The notes beneath the pieces were generated by a model. The model saw only the letters and a program-made list of their open reading frames with translations, was not told the origin of the DNA and searched no databases. Below, piece after piece: positions 28,021-37,966 of a stretch of DNA of 51,754 nt. This DNA is from Mycobacterium sp. 1165178.9. Its GTDB lineage: Bacteria; Actinomycetota; Actinomycetes; Mycobacteriales; Mycobacteriaceae. Both the position numbers and the translations under genes were made by a program. Position 1 is the first letter of the stretch, and every line of letters begins with the position of its first letter. The DNA is taken from positions 1-51,754 of the forward strand of contig NZ_LZMB01000580.1 in assembly GCF_001673555.1 (NCBI RefSeq). The letters run 5' to 3'.

Positions 28021-28069
28021 TTTCGAGCCGAGGTTATGCAGTTGTCGCTGCGTTCAATTCGGCTCGAAA
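28021..28069 (-). terminator. Long inverted repeat between cyclase gene and alkA
   Basis: TTTCGAGCCGA (28021-28031) and TCGGCTCGAAA (28059-28069) are perfect 11-bp complements. Inside, GCAG (28038-28041) and CTGC (28048-28051) can add a second stem. It begins 5 bp after the cyclase stop. No U-run follows on the minus strand, so it may be a processing or protective hairpin, or a Rho-assisted terminator. Confidence 0.55.
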
Positions 28070-28073
28070 CCGA

Positions 28074-29687
28074 TCATTCAAGGTCGACGGGCGACGCCAG
28101 TTGAGTGGGCCGTTCATGTCCGCGCAGGGTCACGGTTTCGCCCAATGACCAACGCGCCCGCTCGTTTTCGCTCGCACCCTCGATCGCTTCGGCCGTCGCC
28201 AGAAGTCGGCTCGAGTGCGACTTGGCAAGTTCGCAAAGCCGGGCCGCCTCGTTGACCGGTTCACCGATCACGGTGTATTCGAAACGCTCCCTGGCGCCGA
28301 CGTTTCCGGCAACGGCACGACCCGCCGCCACACCGATGCCGGCCGAGAGCTCAGACATTTCATCGGCCAGTCGCTCGGTGATGCAGCGCGCGGCGGCGAG
28401 CGCGGCGTCCTCCGGGCTGTCCAGGTGATTCGGTGCTCCGAAGATGGCCAGCGACGCATCGCCTTCGAACTTGTTGACCAGCCCGCAATGTCGATCCACT
28501 TCTTCGACGACGATGGCGAAAAACTGGTTGAGGACATTAACGACTTCGGCCGGGCGGCTGTTCGTCACCAGCTGCGTGGAGCCGACGATATCGATGAAGA
28601 CCACGGCGACGTGGCGTTCTTCGCCGCCCAGCTTCGGCCGCTCGCGTTCGGCGGCCAGGGCGACCTCGCGGCCGACGTGCCGGCCGAAAAGGTCGCGCAC
28701 GCGTTCCCGCTCGCGCAAGCCGTCTACCATCGCGTTGAATCCGCGCTGCAGCTCACCGAGTTCGGTTCCGTCGAACACCACCAGATCGCCGCGGAGGTTT
28801 CCCCGCTCGACACGTCGCAGCGCCGCCATGACTACGCGCACCGGTGTCGCCGTCAGCCAGGCCAGGATCCACATCAGGACGCATCCGAAGATCAGCGTCG
28901 CAAACGACACCATCAGCACAGCGACCTCGAACTCGGTCTCGGTCAAGTTTCGCATCATGATCTGGAATGTGGTCAGGACGACGATGCCGATGACCGGCAC
29001 GCCCGACCCGACGAACCACACCGTCATGGTCCGGCCCATGATGCCGGCCGCCAGTCGCCGTGGCGGCGGGCCGGCCTCGAGAGCCTGGGCCGCCACCGGC
29101 CGCAGCGCGAACTCGGCGAGCAGATAGCTCCCGGTGGCCACCAGAACCCCGCAGAAGCCGACTCCCACGAGGAACCGCGGAATAAACAGGGTGTTGGCCA
29201 GGCCGTAGAGGACCGTCAGCACTACCGCCCCGACGCCCCACAAAATGAGGTCGACCAACGCGATTCGCCACGGGGCGATGAACGTGTTGCGCTCGTCCTC
29301 AGCGGTGGGCGCGCGCTCCTCGATCGCCCACCGCAATGCGAGCACGGTCCGGCGAGTGATCCAGTAGACGCCCACGGTCAGGGCAAGCGCGACATAGGCC
29401 GGCGCGGCGCCGAAAGTGATCCACCAGGGCGCGTCGTTGAACACGCTCGGTGCGGGAATGGCGACCGTCACCAACAGCAGCGCGGCGCCGATGCCGATCA
29501 GGTTTGCGCCCAACACCAGCACGGTCAGGATGACCTGAATGCGGATGCGGCGGCGGTGTTGGCTCTCCGAGACCCGCCCGAGTAGGAACGACCCGTATGC
29601 AGGTGTTTCCGGCAGGCGTCCGCTCTGACGGGTGACTCTCTCCAGCACCCGCCCTATACGTCGTGCCATCGTCTGACTGGCCCACAT
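28074..29687 (-). CDS. Membrane-bound class III adenylate cyclase with HAMP domain
   Basis: A 537-residue protein of the Rv1318c/Rv1319c/Rv1320c type. The N-terminal half has about six membrane helices (near 48-76, 88-110, 138-162, 167-190, 225-245, 255-280), then a HAMP domain (about 280-335, TATPVRVVMAALRRVERGNL, ELGELQRGFNAMVDGLRER), then a class III cyclase domain with metal-binding FIDIVGSTQL, NKFEGDASLAIFGAP and EYTVIGEPVNEAARLCELA. It makes cAMP from ATP; the signal sensed is unknown. ATG 29687 or ATG 29669 (MARRIG) could be the start. M. tuberculosis has three tandem paralogues here; this window has one. Confidence 0.92.
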   Translation of the reverse strand: MWASQTMARRIGRVLERVTRQSGRLPETPAYGSFLLGRVSESQHRRRIRIQVILTVLVLGANLIGIGAALLLVTVAIPAPSVFNDAPWWITFGAAPAYVALALTVGVYWITRRTVLALRWAIEERAPTAEDERNTFIAPWRIALVDLILWGVGAVVLTVLYGLANTLFIPRFLVGVGFCGVLVATGSYLLAEFALRPVAAQALEAGPPPRRLAAGIMGRTMTVWFVGSGVPVIGIVVLTTFQIMMRNLTETEFEVAVLMVSFATLIFGCVLMWILAWLTATPVRVVMAALRRVERGNLRGDLVVFDGTELGELQRGFNAMVDGLRERERVRDLFGRHVGREVALAAERERPKLGGEERHVAVVFIDIVGSTQLVTNSRPAEVVNVLNQFFAIVVEEVDRHCGLVNKFEGDASLAIFGAPNHLDSPEDAALAAARCITERLADEMSELSAGIGVAAGRAVAGNVGARERFEYTVIGEPVNEAARLCELAKSHSSRLLATAEAIEGASENERARWSLGETVTLRGHERPTQLASPVDLE

Positions 29688-29723
29688 CGTGGCGTCAGCC
29701 TATGACGTCGGCCACGCTCTAAG

Positions 29724-30404
29724 GTGAGTCGGGTGCGTCTAGTGATCGCTCAATGCACCGTTGACTATGTCGGCAGGCTCACCGCGCATCTGCCATCCGC
29801 GCGCAGGTTGCTGCTGTTCAAGGCCGATGGATCGGTCAGTGTGCACGCCGACGACCGCGCCTACAAGCCGCTGAATTGGATGAGCCCGCCGTGCTGGCTG
29901 ACCGAAGAGACCGGTGATCAGGCCCCGGTGTGGGTGGTCGAGAACAAGGCCGGCGAACAACTGCGCATCACCGTCGAGGAGATCGAACACGACTCGAGCC
30001 ACGAGCTCGGCATCGATCCCGGGCTGGTCAAGGACGGCGTCGAGGCGCACCTGCAGGCGCTGCTCGCCGAGCACGTGCAACTGCTGGGCGAGGGATACAC
30101 GCTGGTTCGCCGCGAATACATGACGGCCATCGGCCCGGTCGATCTGCTCTGCCGCGACGAACGCGGCGGCTCGGTGGCGGTGGAGATCAAGCGTCGCGGC
30201 GAGATCGACGGTGTCGAGCAGCTCACCCGGTACCTGGACCTGCTCAACCGCGACACCGTGCTCGCGCCCGTAAAAGGGGTGTTCGCCGCCCAGCAGATCA
30301 AGCCGCAGGCACGCACGCTGGCGACCGACCGCGGCATCCGTTGTCTGACATTGGATTACGACAAGATGCGCGGGATGGACAGCGACGAATACCGGCTGTT
30401 CTGA
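29724..30404 (+). CDS. nucS: Mismatch-specific endonuclease NucS (EndoMS)
   Basis: NucS replaces MutS-MutL in actinobacteria, cutting both strands at mismatches. The 226-residue protein has an N-terminal DNA-binding and dimerisation domain ([22 protein letters not shown]) and a C-terminal RecB-like nuclease with [31 protein letters not shown], supplying the D...E-x-K catalytic set. GTG 29724 gives the family length. GTG 29733 (VRLVIAQ) lies 7 nt after TAAGGT and could be a leaderless start. It is divergent from the cyclase gene. Confidence 0.95.
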   Translation: MSRVRLVIAQCTVDYVGRLTAHLPSARRLLLFKADGSVSVHADDRAYKPLNWMSPPCWLTEETGDQAPVWVVENKAGEQLRITVEEIEHDSSHELGIDPGLVKDGVEAHLQALLAEHVQLLGEGYTLVRREYMTAIGPVDLLCRDERGGSVAVEIKRRGEIDGVEQLTRYLDLLNRDTVLAPVKGVFAAQQIKPQARTLATDRGIRCLTLDYDKMRGMDSDEYRLF

Positions 30405-30415
30405 CGGGTCGCCAC

Positions 30416-30421
30416 TAGACT
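30416..30421 (+). promoter_or_regulatory. -10 element for leaderless Rv1322-like transcript
   Basis: TAGACT ends 6 nt before ATG 30428; no clear -35. The geometry predicts a transcript beginning at the start codon. Confidence 0.45.
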
Positions 30422-30427
30422 GCACCC

Positions 30428-30736
30428 ATGGCTCGGCGCCGTATCCCGCCACGTCAGCAGCGGTCGTTGGCCCCACCGTCGGCACCGCATCGGGTGGAGC
30501 TCGGGCCCGATGGCCACGAGTACGAAGTCCGTCCCGTCCCGGCGGCCCGTGCGGTCAAAACCTATAGGTGTCCCGGCTGCGACCACGAAATACGCTCCGG
30601 CTCAGCGCATCTGGTGGTGTGGCCGACCGACTCGACGCTCGGGGGAGGCCCGGGTCAAGTCGAGGACCGCCGGCATTGGCACACGCCATGCTGGGCGCAC
30701 CGCGCTACCCGCGGTCCCACCAGAAAGTGGTCGTGA
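30428..30736 (+). CDS. Small zinc-finger-like protein (Rv1322-like)
   Basis: A 102-residue basic protein with a putative zinc-binding arrangement, YRCPGCDHEI near residues 46-55 and HWHTPCW near 83-89, resembling treble-clef or HNH-like folds. The N-terminus is arginine- and proline-rich (RRRIPPRQQRS). Conserved next to nucS in mycobacteria; function unknown. A nucleic-acid-binding role is suggested only by composition and cysteine pattern. Confidence 0.8.
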   Translation: MARRRIPPRQQRSLAPPSAPHRVELGPDGHEYEVRPVPAARAVKTYRCPGCDHEIRSGSAHLVVWPTDSTLGGGPGQVEDRRHWHTPCWAHRATRGPTRKWS

Positions 30737-30746
30737 ATTCGAAGTC

Positions 30747-31210
30747 TCAGGCGCCCGGTTCGACGAGTTCGATGAGAACGCCGCCGCCGTCCTTGGGGTG
30801 GATGAAGTTCATCCGGGAGTTTGCCGTACCGCGTCGGGGTGCGTCGTAGATCAGGCGCACGCCTTGCTCGCGGAGCTGTTCGGAAAAGGTGTCGAGGTCA
30901 CTGACCCGAACGGCCATCTGCTGGATGCCCGGACCGCGCTTGTCGAGGAACTTCGCGATCGTCGAGGACTCGTCGAGGGGGGCCATCAACTGGATCTGCG
31001 CGGTGCCCGCCGGGCGCCGCGCACAGCCAGCATGGCTTCGCGGATTCCCTGCTCCTCGTTGACTTCCTCGTGCACCAGGATCATGCCGAGGGTGTCGTGA
31101 TACCAGGTGATGGCGGCGTCCAGGTCGGCGACTGCGATGCCGACGTGATCGATCGCCGTCACCAGTGAGGTGGCCAGGATCTGACGGGCGTCAACTTGAT
31201 CGGTCGTCAT
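30747..31210 (-). pseudogene. mce: Methylmalonyl-CoA epimerase, frameshifted
   Basis: The VOC-fold epimerase interconverts (2S)- and (2R)-methylmalonyl-CoA in propionate metabolism. The first part (31210 to about 31012) reads LVTAIDHVGIAVADLDAAITWYHDTL...REAMLAVRGA and then leaves frame, ending at a TGA at 30986-30988. The second part (to 30747) reads MAPLDESSTIAKFLDKRGPG...FIHPKDGGGVLIELVEPGA in another frame. One extra C in the minus-strand CCC at 31012-31014 would restore an uninterrupted protein of about 154 residues. The first stop overlaps an ATG (TGATG), so coupled re-initiation of the second half is formally possible. A sequencing error in the G-run cannot be excluded. Confidence 0.85.
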
Positions 31211-31216
31211 CACATA

Positions 31217-31222
31217 ACGGTA
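31217..31222 (-). promoter_or_regulatory. -10 element for leaderless epimerase transcript
   Basis: Minus-strand TACCGT ends 6 nt before ATG 31210, in the 92-bp divergent gap to fadA4. The promoter looks intact although the gene is frameshifted. Confidence 0.45.
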
Positions 31223-31302
31223 ACCTGGCGGCAAAGATTGCGCTTCTCCGGGAGGCCGAAACGGCCATCGAGGGAGCGCCTAGTAGCCCTTAGGAGACAG
31301 TC

Positions 31303-32484
31303 ATGACGACGTCGGTGATCGTTGCTGGAGCACGGACACCCATTGGCAAGTTGATGGGTTCGCTGAAGGACTTTTCCGCCAGCGATCTGGGGGCCATCGC
31401 GATCGCGGGCGCGCTGGAAAAGGCCAAGGTTCCCGCCTCCGCGGTCGACTACGTGATCATGGGCCAGGTGCTGACGGCCGGAGCCGGTCAGATGCCGGCA
31501 CGGCAGGCGGCCGTGGCGGCCGGCATCGGCTGGGATGTTCCGGCGCTGACCATCAACAAGATGTGTCTGTCCGGTATCGACTCCATCGCGCTGGCTGACC
31601 AGCTCATCCGCGCCGGGGAGTTCGACGTGGTGGTGGCCGGCGGCCAGGAGTCCATGACCAAGGCGCCTCACCTGCTGATGGACAGCCGCTCGGGCTACAA
31701 GTACGGCGACGTGACGGTGCTCGACCACATGGCCTACGACGGCCTGCACGACGTGTTCACCGACCAGCCGATGGGCGCGCTCACCGAGCAGCGCAACGAC
31801 GCCGACAAATTCACCCGGCAGGAGCAGGACGAGTTCGCTGCGCGGTCACACCAGAAGGCGGCCGCGGCGTGGAAGGACGGCGTCTTCACCGACGAGGTGG
31901 TGCCGGTCAACATCCCGCAGCGCAAAGGTGATCCGCTGCAATTCACCGAGGATGAAGGGATTCGCGCCAACACCACCGCCGAGTCGCTGGCCGGCCTCAA
32001 GCCGGCGTTTCGCCGCGATGGCACCATCACCGCCGGGTCGGCCTCCCAGATCTCCGACGGCGCGGCCGCGGTGGTGGTGATGAGTAAGGCTAAGGCCCAC
32101 GAACTGGGGCTGACCTGGCTGGCCGAGATCGGCGCGCACGGCGTGGTGGCCGGACCGGACTCCACCCTGCAGTCGCAGCCGGCCAATGCGATCAAGAAGG
32201 CGATCGATCGTGAGGGCATCTCGGTGGACCAGCTCGATGTCATTGAGATCAACGAGGCGTTCTCCGCGGTGGCGCTCGCGTCGACGCGTGAACTCGGCGT
32301 GGATCCCGATCTCGTCAACGTCAACGGCGGCGCGATCGCCGTGGGGCACCCCATCGGGATGTCGGGAGCGCGGATCACGCTGCATGCCGCCCTGGAATTG
32401 TCCCGACGCGGCTCTGGATATGCCGTCGCGGCGTTGTGCGGGGCCGGCGGGCAGGGCGACGCCCTGATTCTGCGCGCGGGTTAG
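31303..32484 (+). CDS. fadA4: Acetyl-CoA acetyltransferase (thiolase)
   Basis: Thiolase that condenses or cleaves acetyl-CoA/acetoacetyl-CoA. The 393-residue protein has the nucleophile cysteine in [11 protein letters not shown] near residue 89, the GHP motif in [15 protein letters not shown], and the second cysteine in [18 protein letters not shown] lies about 7 nt before the ATG. It is divergent from the epimerase gene, as in M. tuberculosis (fadA4, Rv1323), where propionate and acetyl-CoA metabolism genes are adjacent. Confidence 0.96.
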   Translation: MTTSVIVAGARTPIGKLMGSLKDFSASDLGAIAIAGALEKAKVPASAVDYVIMGQVLTAGAGQMPARQAAVAAGIGWDVPALTINKMCLSGIDSIALADQLIRAGEFDVVVAGGQESMTKAPHLLMDSRSGYKYGDVTVLDHMAYDGLHDVFTDQPMGALTEQRNDADKFTRQEQDEFAARSHQKAAAAWKDGVFTDEVVPVNIPQRKGDPLQFTEDEGIRANTTAESLAGLKPAFRRDGTITAGSASQISDGAAAVVVMSKAKAHELGLTWLAEIGAHGVVAGPDSTLQSQPANAIKKAIDREGISVDQLDVIEINEAFSAVALASTRELGVDPDLVNVNGGAIAVGHPIGMSGARITLHAALELSRRGSGYAVAALCGAGGQGDALILRAG

Positions 32485-32528
32485 CCAAAGTCAGGGCCGT
32501 GCGCCTACGTTGCTGGCGCGACGCGCCG

Positions 32529-32552
32529 ATGACGAATTGTGATCTTCGTCAT
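32529..32552. promoter_or_regulatory. 8-8-8 dyad between fadA4 and the thioredoxin-fold gene
   Basis: ATGACGAA (32529-32536), spacer TTGTGATC, TTCGTCAT (32545-32552), a perfect inverted repeat 45 bp after fadA4 and 111 bp before the next gene. It may be an operator or a weak terminator hairpin. The rest of this 179-bp gap shows nothing else clear. Confidence 0.4.
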
Positions 32553-32663
32553 ATTTGCCGCTCAAGACCCTGCGCGCGGCACTTTTCGCCCTGTCGTGGC
32601 GCTGTCTGACAACCGCCGCGGCCGGGTGGATGGGGGGGCCGGGCGCATGACAAACTTGACGGC

Positions 32664-33581
32664 GTGACGCGTCCGCGACCCTCTGTCGGCCCCGCCCTGG
32701 CTGGTGCGGTCGATCTCTCCGGTCTCAAGCAACGGCCCCAGCCGGCGGGCGGTCCTTCCGGAGGGGCGACGCCGCCGGGCGCCGAGGGTGACCGCGGAAT
32801 CATCGCGGTCACCGAGGCCAACTTCGAGACCGAGGTCCTGCTGCGGTCCGAGGAAGTGCCCGTCGTCGTGCTGCTGTGGTCACCGCGCAGCGACGCGTGC
32901 GTCCAGCTGCTCGATACGTTCGCCGGCTTGTCCACGCAAGACAATGGCAAGTGGTCGCTGACGACGGTCAACGTCGACGTCGCGCCCAGGGTCGCGCAGA
33001 TATTCGGCGTCGACGCCGTCCCCACCGTCGTGGCGCTGGCCGCCGGTCAGCCGATATCGAGTTTCCAGGGGATGCAGCCGGCGGAGCAGTTGCGCGGCTG
33101 GTTGGACCAGATTCTCTCGGCGACCGCCGGAAAGCTCAAGGGCTCAACGAGTTCCGGTGAGGCGGAGGCAGTCGATCCCGAGCTGGCCGCGGCCCGCCAA
33201 CAGCTGGAGGACGGCGACTTCGAAGCCGCCAAGACGTCGTATCAGTCGATCCTGGACGCCAACCCGGCCAACGCCGAAGCCAAGGGGGCGATTCGGCAGA
33301 TCGAATTCCTCACGCGCGCAACCGCGCAGCGCCCGGACGCCGTCGCCGCTGCCGACGCCGCGCCCGGCGACATCCAAGCCGCCCTCGCGGCGGCCGACGT
33401 ACAGATCCTCAATCAGGATGTCGGGGCCGCCTTCGACCGTCTGATTGCCTTGGTGCGCAGCACATCCGGCGACGATCGTGCCCTGGTACGCACCCGGCTG
33501 GTCGAGCTGTTCGAGCTCTTCGACCCCGCCGATCCCGAGGTTGTCGCCGGACGCCGTAACCTCGCCAACGCGCTGTACTGA
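32664..33581 (+). CDS. Thioredoxin-fold/TPR protein, CnoX (YbbN)-like
   Basis: A 305-residue Rv1324-like protein: disordered N-terminus (about 1-45), a thioredoxin-like domain (about 46-155, IIAVTEANFETEVLLRSEEVPVVVLLWSP, DAVPTVVALAAGQ) and a helical TPR-type C-terminus (about 170-305, ARQQLEDGDFEAAKTSYQSILDANPANAEAK). The active-site position reads WSPRSDAC, lacking the first Cys of CxxC, so it is unlikely to be a dithiol oxidoreductase. This architecture is that of the YbbN/CnoX co-chaperones. GTG 32664 is used. In M. tuberculosis a PE_PGRS gene follows; here glgB follows directly. Confidence 0.88.
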   Translation: MTRPRPSVGPALAGAVDLSGLKQRPQPAGGPSGGATPPGAEGDRGIIAVTEANFETEVLLRSEEVPVVVLLWSPRSDACVQLLDTFAGLSTQDNGKWSLTTVNVDVAPRVAQIFGVDAVPTVVALAAGQPISSFQGMQPAEQLRGWLDQILSATAGKLKGSTSSGEAEAVDPELAAARQQLEDGDFEAAKTSYQSILDANPANAEAKGAIRQIEFLTRATAQRPDAVAAADAAPGDIQAALAAADVQILNQDVGAAFDRLIALVRSTSGDDRALVRTRLVELFELFDPADPEVVAGRRNLANALY

Positions 33582-33589
33582 AGCGGCTG

Positions 33590-35785
33590 TTACTCGGGTT
33601 CCAGCCACAGCGCCGACGTGGGAGGCAGCACCAACAGTGCCGAGGCCGGCCGGCCGTGCCACGGGTCTTCGGTGGCGTCGACGCCGCCCATATTGCCGAT
33701 ACCCGAACCGTTGTAGACCGTAGCGTCGGTGTTGAGCACCTCTCGCCAGCGCCCCGCCAATGGCAGGCCCAGCCGGTATCCACTGTGCTCGGCGCCGGCG
33801 AAGTTGAACACGCACGCCATCACCGAACCATCCTTGCCATAACGCAGGAAGCTCAACACGTTGTTGCCCGAGTCGTTGGCGTCGATCCAGGAATACCCGT
33901 CGGGCACGGTGTCCTGACTCCACAGTGCCGGGTGACCGCGATAGACGGCGTTGATGTCGCCGATCAGCCGCAGGATTCCGTTGGAGAAGCCTTGCTCGTC
34001 GAGCTGCCACCAATCCAGGCCGCGCTCCTCCGACCACTCGGCGCGCTGCCCGAATTCCTGTCCCATGAACAGCAATTGCTTGCCCGGGTGCGCCCACTGG
34101 TAGGCCAGCAGGCTGCGCAGCCCTGCGGCCTTGACGTGGTTGTTGCCCGGCATCCGACCCCACAGCGTGCCCTTGCCGTGGACCACCTCGTCATGGCTGA
34201 TCGGTAGCACATAGTTCTCGCTGAACGCATACAGCATCGAGAACGTCATCTCGTGATGATGGAAGCTGCGGTAGATCGGATCGCGGCTGATGTAGTCGAG
34301 CGTGTCGTGCATCCAGCCCATGTTCCACTTCATCGAAAAGCCCAGGCCGCCAAGGTTTGTCGGGCGCGTCACCCCCGGCCACGAGGTTGACTCCTCGGCG
34401 ATGGTGACGATACCCGGGGCCGTCTTGTGCACCGTGGCGTTCATCTCCTGCAGGAACTGCACGGCCTCCAGGTTCTCCCGGCCGCCGTAGATGTTGGGGG
34501 TCCAGCCCCCTTCGGGGCGCGAATAATCCAGGTAGAGCATCGAGGCGACCGCATCCACCCGTAGGCCGTCGATGTGGAACTCTTCGAGCCAGAACAGGGC
34601 GTTGGCTACCAGGAAGTTTCGCACCTCCCGGCGGCCGAAGTCGAAAACGTAGGTACCCCAGTCGAGTTGCTCACCGCGCTGGGGGTCGGAATGCTCGTAT
34701 AGGGGTGTGCCGTCGAAGCGCGCCAGCGCCCAGGCATCCTTGGGGAAGTGCGCCGGTACCCAGTCCACCAGCACCCCGATGCCGGCCTGGTGCAGGGCGT
34801 CGACCAGTGCCCGGAATTCGTCGGGTGTCCCGAATCGGGACGTCGGAGCGTAGTACGACGTCACCTGGTAGCCCCACGACCCGGCGAAGGGGTGCTCTGC
34901 GACCGGCAGCAGCTCGACATGGGTGAACCCGTGCTCCACCACGTAATCGGTCAGCTCGCGAGCCAACTGCCGATAGTTAAGGCCGGGACGCCAGGAACCC
35001 AGGTGGACCTCGTACGTGCTCATCGGCTCGAATACCGGGTTGCGCTGCGCGCGCTCCGTCATCCAGTCGGCGTCTTCCCAGGTGTACTGGCTGCGCGTGA
35101 CCCTCGAGGCGGTGTGCGGCGGCACCTCGGTGGCGAACGCCATCGGATCCGCCCGGTCGGTCACGACGTCATCGGCGCCGTGCACGCGGAACTTGTACAG
35201 CCCCTCGAGTGGGAAGCCGGGCCAGAACAGCTCCCAGACGCCGGATGACCCCAGCACCCGCATCGGGGCTTCATTGCCGGTCCAGCCGTTGAACTCACCG
35301 ATCAGATTGACGCCCTTGGCGTTAGGCGCCCACACCGCAAACGACACCCCGGTGACGACACCGTCGGCCGTGGTGAACGAACGAGGATGTGCGCCAAGGA
35401 CTTCCCAGAGCCGCTCATGGCGTCCCTCCCCGAACAGGTGGAGGTCGACCTCACCCAACGTCGGCAGAAAGCGGTACGCGTCGGCGACGACGTACGGTTC
35501 GGCACCTTCATAGGTGATCTGCAGCCGATAGTCGATCAAGTCGGCGAACGGCAACACCACCGCGAAAAGACCGGAATCGATGTGCTGCATGGGGAATCGG
35601 TCGTCACCGACCAGCGCGGCGACTTCGACCGCATGCGGCCGGTACGCCCGAATGACGGTGTGACCGTCGTATTCGTGGGCGCCCAGAATGCTGTGCGGGT
35701 TGTAATGTGTGCCAGCGACCAGGCGCGACAGGTCGGCCGGATCGGGCGCCAAGTGTGTCCGAGCGAGTTGGTCGGCTTGGCTCAT
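33590..35785 (-). CDS. glgB: 1,4-alpha-glucan branching enzyme
   Basis: GH13 branching enzyme that introduces alpha-1,6 branches into alpha-glucan; with GlgE it forms the maltose-1-phosphate route. The 731 residues equal M. tuberculosis GlgB. An N-terminal module plus CBM48 (about 20-220, [23 protein letters not shown]) precedes the barrel with nucleophile region [18 protein letters not shown] and acid [14 protein letters not shown] 35785 follows GGAGGTGAAAGG. A further in-frame ATG at 35812 overlaps the glgE stop but would add nine residues without its own ribosome site. Confidence 0.97.
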   Translation of the reverse strand: MSQADQLARTHLAPDPADLSRLVAGTHYNPHSILGAHEYDGHTVIRAYRPHAVEVAALVGDDRFPMQHIDSGLFAVVLPFADLIDYRLQITYEGAEPYVVADAYRFLPTLGEVDLHLFGEGRHERLWEVLGAHPRSFTTADGVVTGVSFAVWAPNAKGVNLIGEFNGWTGNEAPMRVLGSSGVWELFWPGFPLEGLYKFRVHGADDVVTDRADPMAFATEVPPHTASRVTRSQYTWEDADWMTERAQRNPVFEPMSTYEVHLGSWRPGLNYRQLARELTDYVVEHGFTHVELLPVAEHPFAGSWGYQVTSYYAPTSRFGTPDEFRALVDALHQAGIGVLVDWVPAHFPKDAWALARFDGTPLYEHSDPQRGEQLDWGTYVFDFGRREVRNFLVANALFWLEEFHIDGLRVDAVASMLYLDYSRPEGGWTPNIYGGRENLEAVQFLQEMNATVHKTAPGIVTIAEESTSWPGVTRPTNLGGLGFSMKWNMGWMHDTLDYISRDPIYRSFHHHEMTFSMLYAFSENYVLPISHDEVVHGKGTLWGRMPGNNHVKAAGLRSLLAYQWAHPGKQLLFMGQEFGQRAEWSEERGLDWWQLDEQGFSNGILRLIGDINAVYRGHPALWSQDTVPDGYSWIDANDSGNNVLSFLRYGKDGSVMACVFNFAGAEHSGYRLGLPLAGRWREVLNTDATVYNGSGIGNMGGVDATEDPWHGRPASALLVLPPTSALWLEPE

Positions 35786-35808
35786 GTCCCTTTCACCTCC
35801 GGTCCGTT

Positions 35809-37902
35809 TCATCGCCTGCGTAGCAGTGTCATGCGTGAGTCATACGGTATGAGCGGCATGTTGATGATGTGCGCAACCGCCTGCCCGGGGTCGATGCGAA
35901 TGTAATTGGCCTGCCCCCATTGGAATTCCTGGCCGGTGATCTCGTCGCGCACCCAAAACCGCTCGTAGGGCTCCATACCCAAAGCGGCCATGTCTAAAAA
36001 CAGCGTCGCTTCCTCGGCCCCGTACGCGTTGAGGGTCACGACCACCAACACGCAGTCGCCGGTCGCCGGGTCGAACTTCGAGTAGGCGAGCAGCGCATCG
36101 TTGTCCACGGCGTGGAAGTGGATCGTGCGCAGCTGTTCCAGGGCGGGATGGAGTCGGCGAATTGTGTTGAGCTGCGTGATGAATGGCTCGAGCGATCGTC
36201 CTTCGGCGAGGGCGCCCGCGAAATCGCGGGGCCGCAACTCGTACTTCTCGGAGTCCAGGTACTCTTCGCTGCCCTCCCGCACCGCCCGGTGCTCGAACAG
36301 TTCGTAGCCCGAATACACACCCCAAGCCGGGCTCATGGTGGCCGCCAGCACCGCGCGGATGGCGAACATTCCGGGCCCGTTGTGCTGCAAGATGGCGTGG
36401 AGGATGTCGGGCGTGTTGACGAACAGGTTGGGCCGGCGGAAGTCGGCGAGGTTGGCGATGTCGTTGCCGAACTCGGTCAGCTCCCACTTCGCGGTCCGCC
36501 AGGTGAAGTAGCTGTAGGACTGGGTGAACCCCAGTTTCGCCAGACCGTACTGCCGTGCCGGTGGCGTGAACGCCTCGGACAAGAACAGCACGTCGGGATC
36601 GACGGCCTTGACCGTGGCGATCAGCCAGGCCCAGAAATCCGGCGGCTTGGTGTGCGGGTTGTCGACGCGAAAGAACTTGACGCCGTGGTCGATCCAGTGC
36701 CGGACCACGCGCAGCACCTCGTCGTAGAGGCCGGCCGGGTCGTTGTCGAAATTGATCGGATAGATGTCCTGGTACTTCTTGGGCGGGTTTTCCGCGTAAG
36801 CGATGGTGCCGTCGGGCAATTCGGTGAACCATTCGCGGTGATCACGCGCCCAGGGATGATCCGGTGCGCATTGCAGCGCCAGGTCCAGCGCCACCTCCAT
36901 GCCCAGCTCGCGCGTCGCGGCGACAAAGGCGTCGAAGTCCTCGATGGTGCCCAGATCCGGGTGGATGGCGTCATGGCCGCCCTCGTCGCTGCCAATCGCC
37001 CAAGGAGACCCCACGTCCCCGGGGGCGGCGGTCGGGGAGTTGTTGCGCCCCTTGCGATGTATCTTGCCGATCGGGTGAATCGGCGGCAGGTAGACGACGT
37101 CGAATCCCATTGCCGCGATGCGTGGAAGCTGGGCGGCGGCCGTGGCGAAGGTGCCGTGTACGGGGCGACCCTTGTCGTCCCACCCGCCGGTCGAGCGGGG
37201 AAACATCTCGTACCAGGAGCCGAACCGTGCCAGCGGCCGGTCCACCCAGACGCCGTGCTGTTCGCCGCGGGTGACGAGATCGCGCAGCGGGTAGTCCGCC
37301 AGAATCTCTTCGATCTCCGGTCCCAGCGCCAGCGCGGTGCGGGTGACCGGATCGCCTGGCTTGCGCAGCGCAGTCGCGGCGGTCAGCAGCGGTTCGCGCA
37401 GCGGGCGCGGCACGCCCGTCGCCGCGCGCTCGAACAGTCCGGCGCCGACCAAAAGATCGTTGGACAGTTCGGTCTCGCCCTGACCGGCGTCCAATTTGGC
37501 GATCAGCCCGTGCCGCCACGAATGAATCGGATCGCCCCACCCGTCGACCCGAAACGTCCACAAACCGACCTGGTCGGGGGTGAACTGACCGTGGAAAACG
37601 TAGGGCTCCAGACCCATCGTCATCGGCAGTGACAGCGGCTTGATTCGTTGCTGGTTGACCTTGGCGTCACGCTCTGTGACCGGCTTTGCCGGAGCCTGCA
37701 CCGCCTTGATCCGGCGGGTCTCGGCTACCTGCGGATAGCCGGGCCCGAGGTAGCGGACGACCAGAGTGGCCGCGACGGCCTCGTGGCCCTCACGCCATAC
37801 CGCGGCGCTGACCGGCACGACTTCGCCGACCACTGCTTTCGCGGGATACGCGCCACAGGAAACGACCGGTTGGACGTCATCGATCTCGACACGACCGGGC
37901 AC
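35809..37902 (-). CDS. glgE: Alpha-1,4-glucan:maltose-1-phosphate maltosyltransferase
   Basis: GH13 enzyme adding maltose from maltose-1-phosphate to alpha-glucan; in M. tuberculosis its loss is toxic through maltose-1-phosphate build-up. The core shows [16 protein letters not shown] (nucleophile Asp), [16 protein letters not shown] (acid Glu) and [11 protein letters not shown]. The start is uncertain: the frame opens at TTG 37932 (707 aa), but GTG 37902 ([10 protein letters not shown], 697 aa) has GGAG 5 nt upstream and fits the M. smegmatis N-terminus. glgB follows 23 bp downstream. Confidence 0.95.
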   Translation of the reverse strand: MPGRVEIDDVQPVVSCGAYPAKAVVGEVVPVSAAVWREGHEAVAATLVVRYLGPGYPQVAETRRIKAVQAPAKPVTERDAKVNQQRIKPLSLPMTMGLEPYVFHGQFTPDQVGLWTFRVDGWGDPIHSWRHGLIAKLDAGQGETELSNDLLVGAGLFERAATGVPRPLREPLLTAATALRKPGDPVTRTALALGPEIEEILADYPLRDLVTRGEQHGVWVDRPLARFGSWYEMFPRSTGGWDDKGRPVHGTFATAAAQLPRIAAMGFDVVYLPPIHPIGKIHRKGRNNSPTAAPGDVGSPWAIGSDEGGHDAIHPDLGTIEDFDAFVAATRELGMEVALDLALQCAPDHPWARDHREWFTELPDGTIAYAENPPKKYQDIYPINFDNDPAGLYDEVLRVVRHWIDHGVKFFRVDNPHTKPPDFWAWLIATVKAVDPDVLFLSEAFTPPARQYGLAKLGFTQSYSYFTWRTAKWELTEFGNDIANLADFRRPNLFVNTPDILHAILQHNGPGMFAIRAVLAATMSPAWGVYSGYELFEHRAVREGSEEYLDSEKYELRPRDFAGALAEGRSLEPFITQLNTIRRLHPALEQLRTIHFHAVDNDALLAYSKFDPATGDCVLVVVTLNAYGAEEATLFLDMAALGMEPYERFWVRDEITGQEFQWGQANYIRIDPGQAVAHIINMPLIPYDSRMTLLRRR

Positions 37903-37966
37903 CAGCACTCCGTTCCGATTGTGTGCGGCCAACCCCGCGATCTGCTCCGCGCGGAATGCCGCTCGT

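Noticed and set aside
28215-29585. 456-codon frame opposite the cyclase gene
   Set aside because: Composition dominated by H, R, D and Q, typical of an antisense shadow; no homology recognised.
36112-37632. 506-codon antisense frame over glgE
   Set aside because: Mirror of GC3-biased codons; glgE motifs on the other strand are unambiguous.
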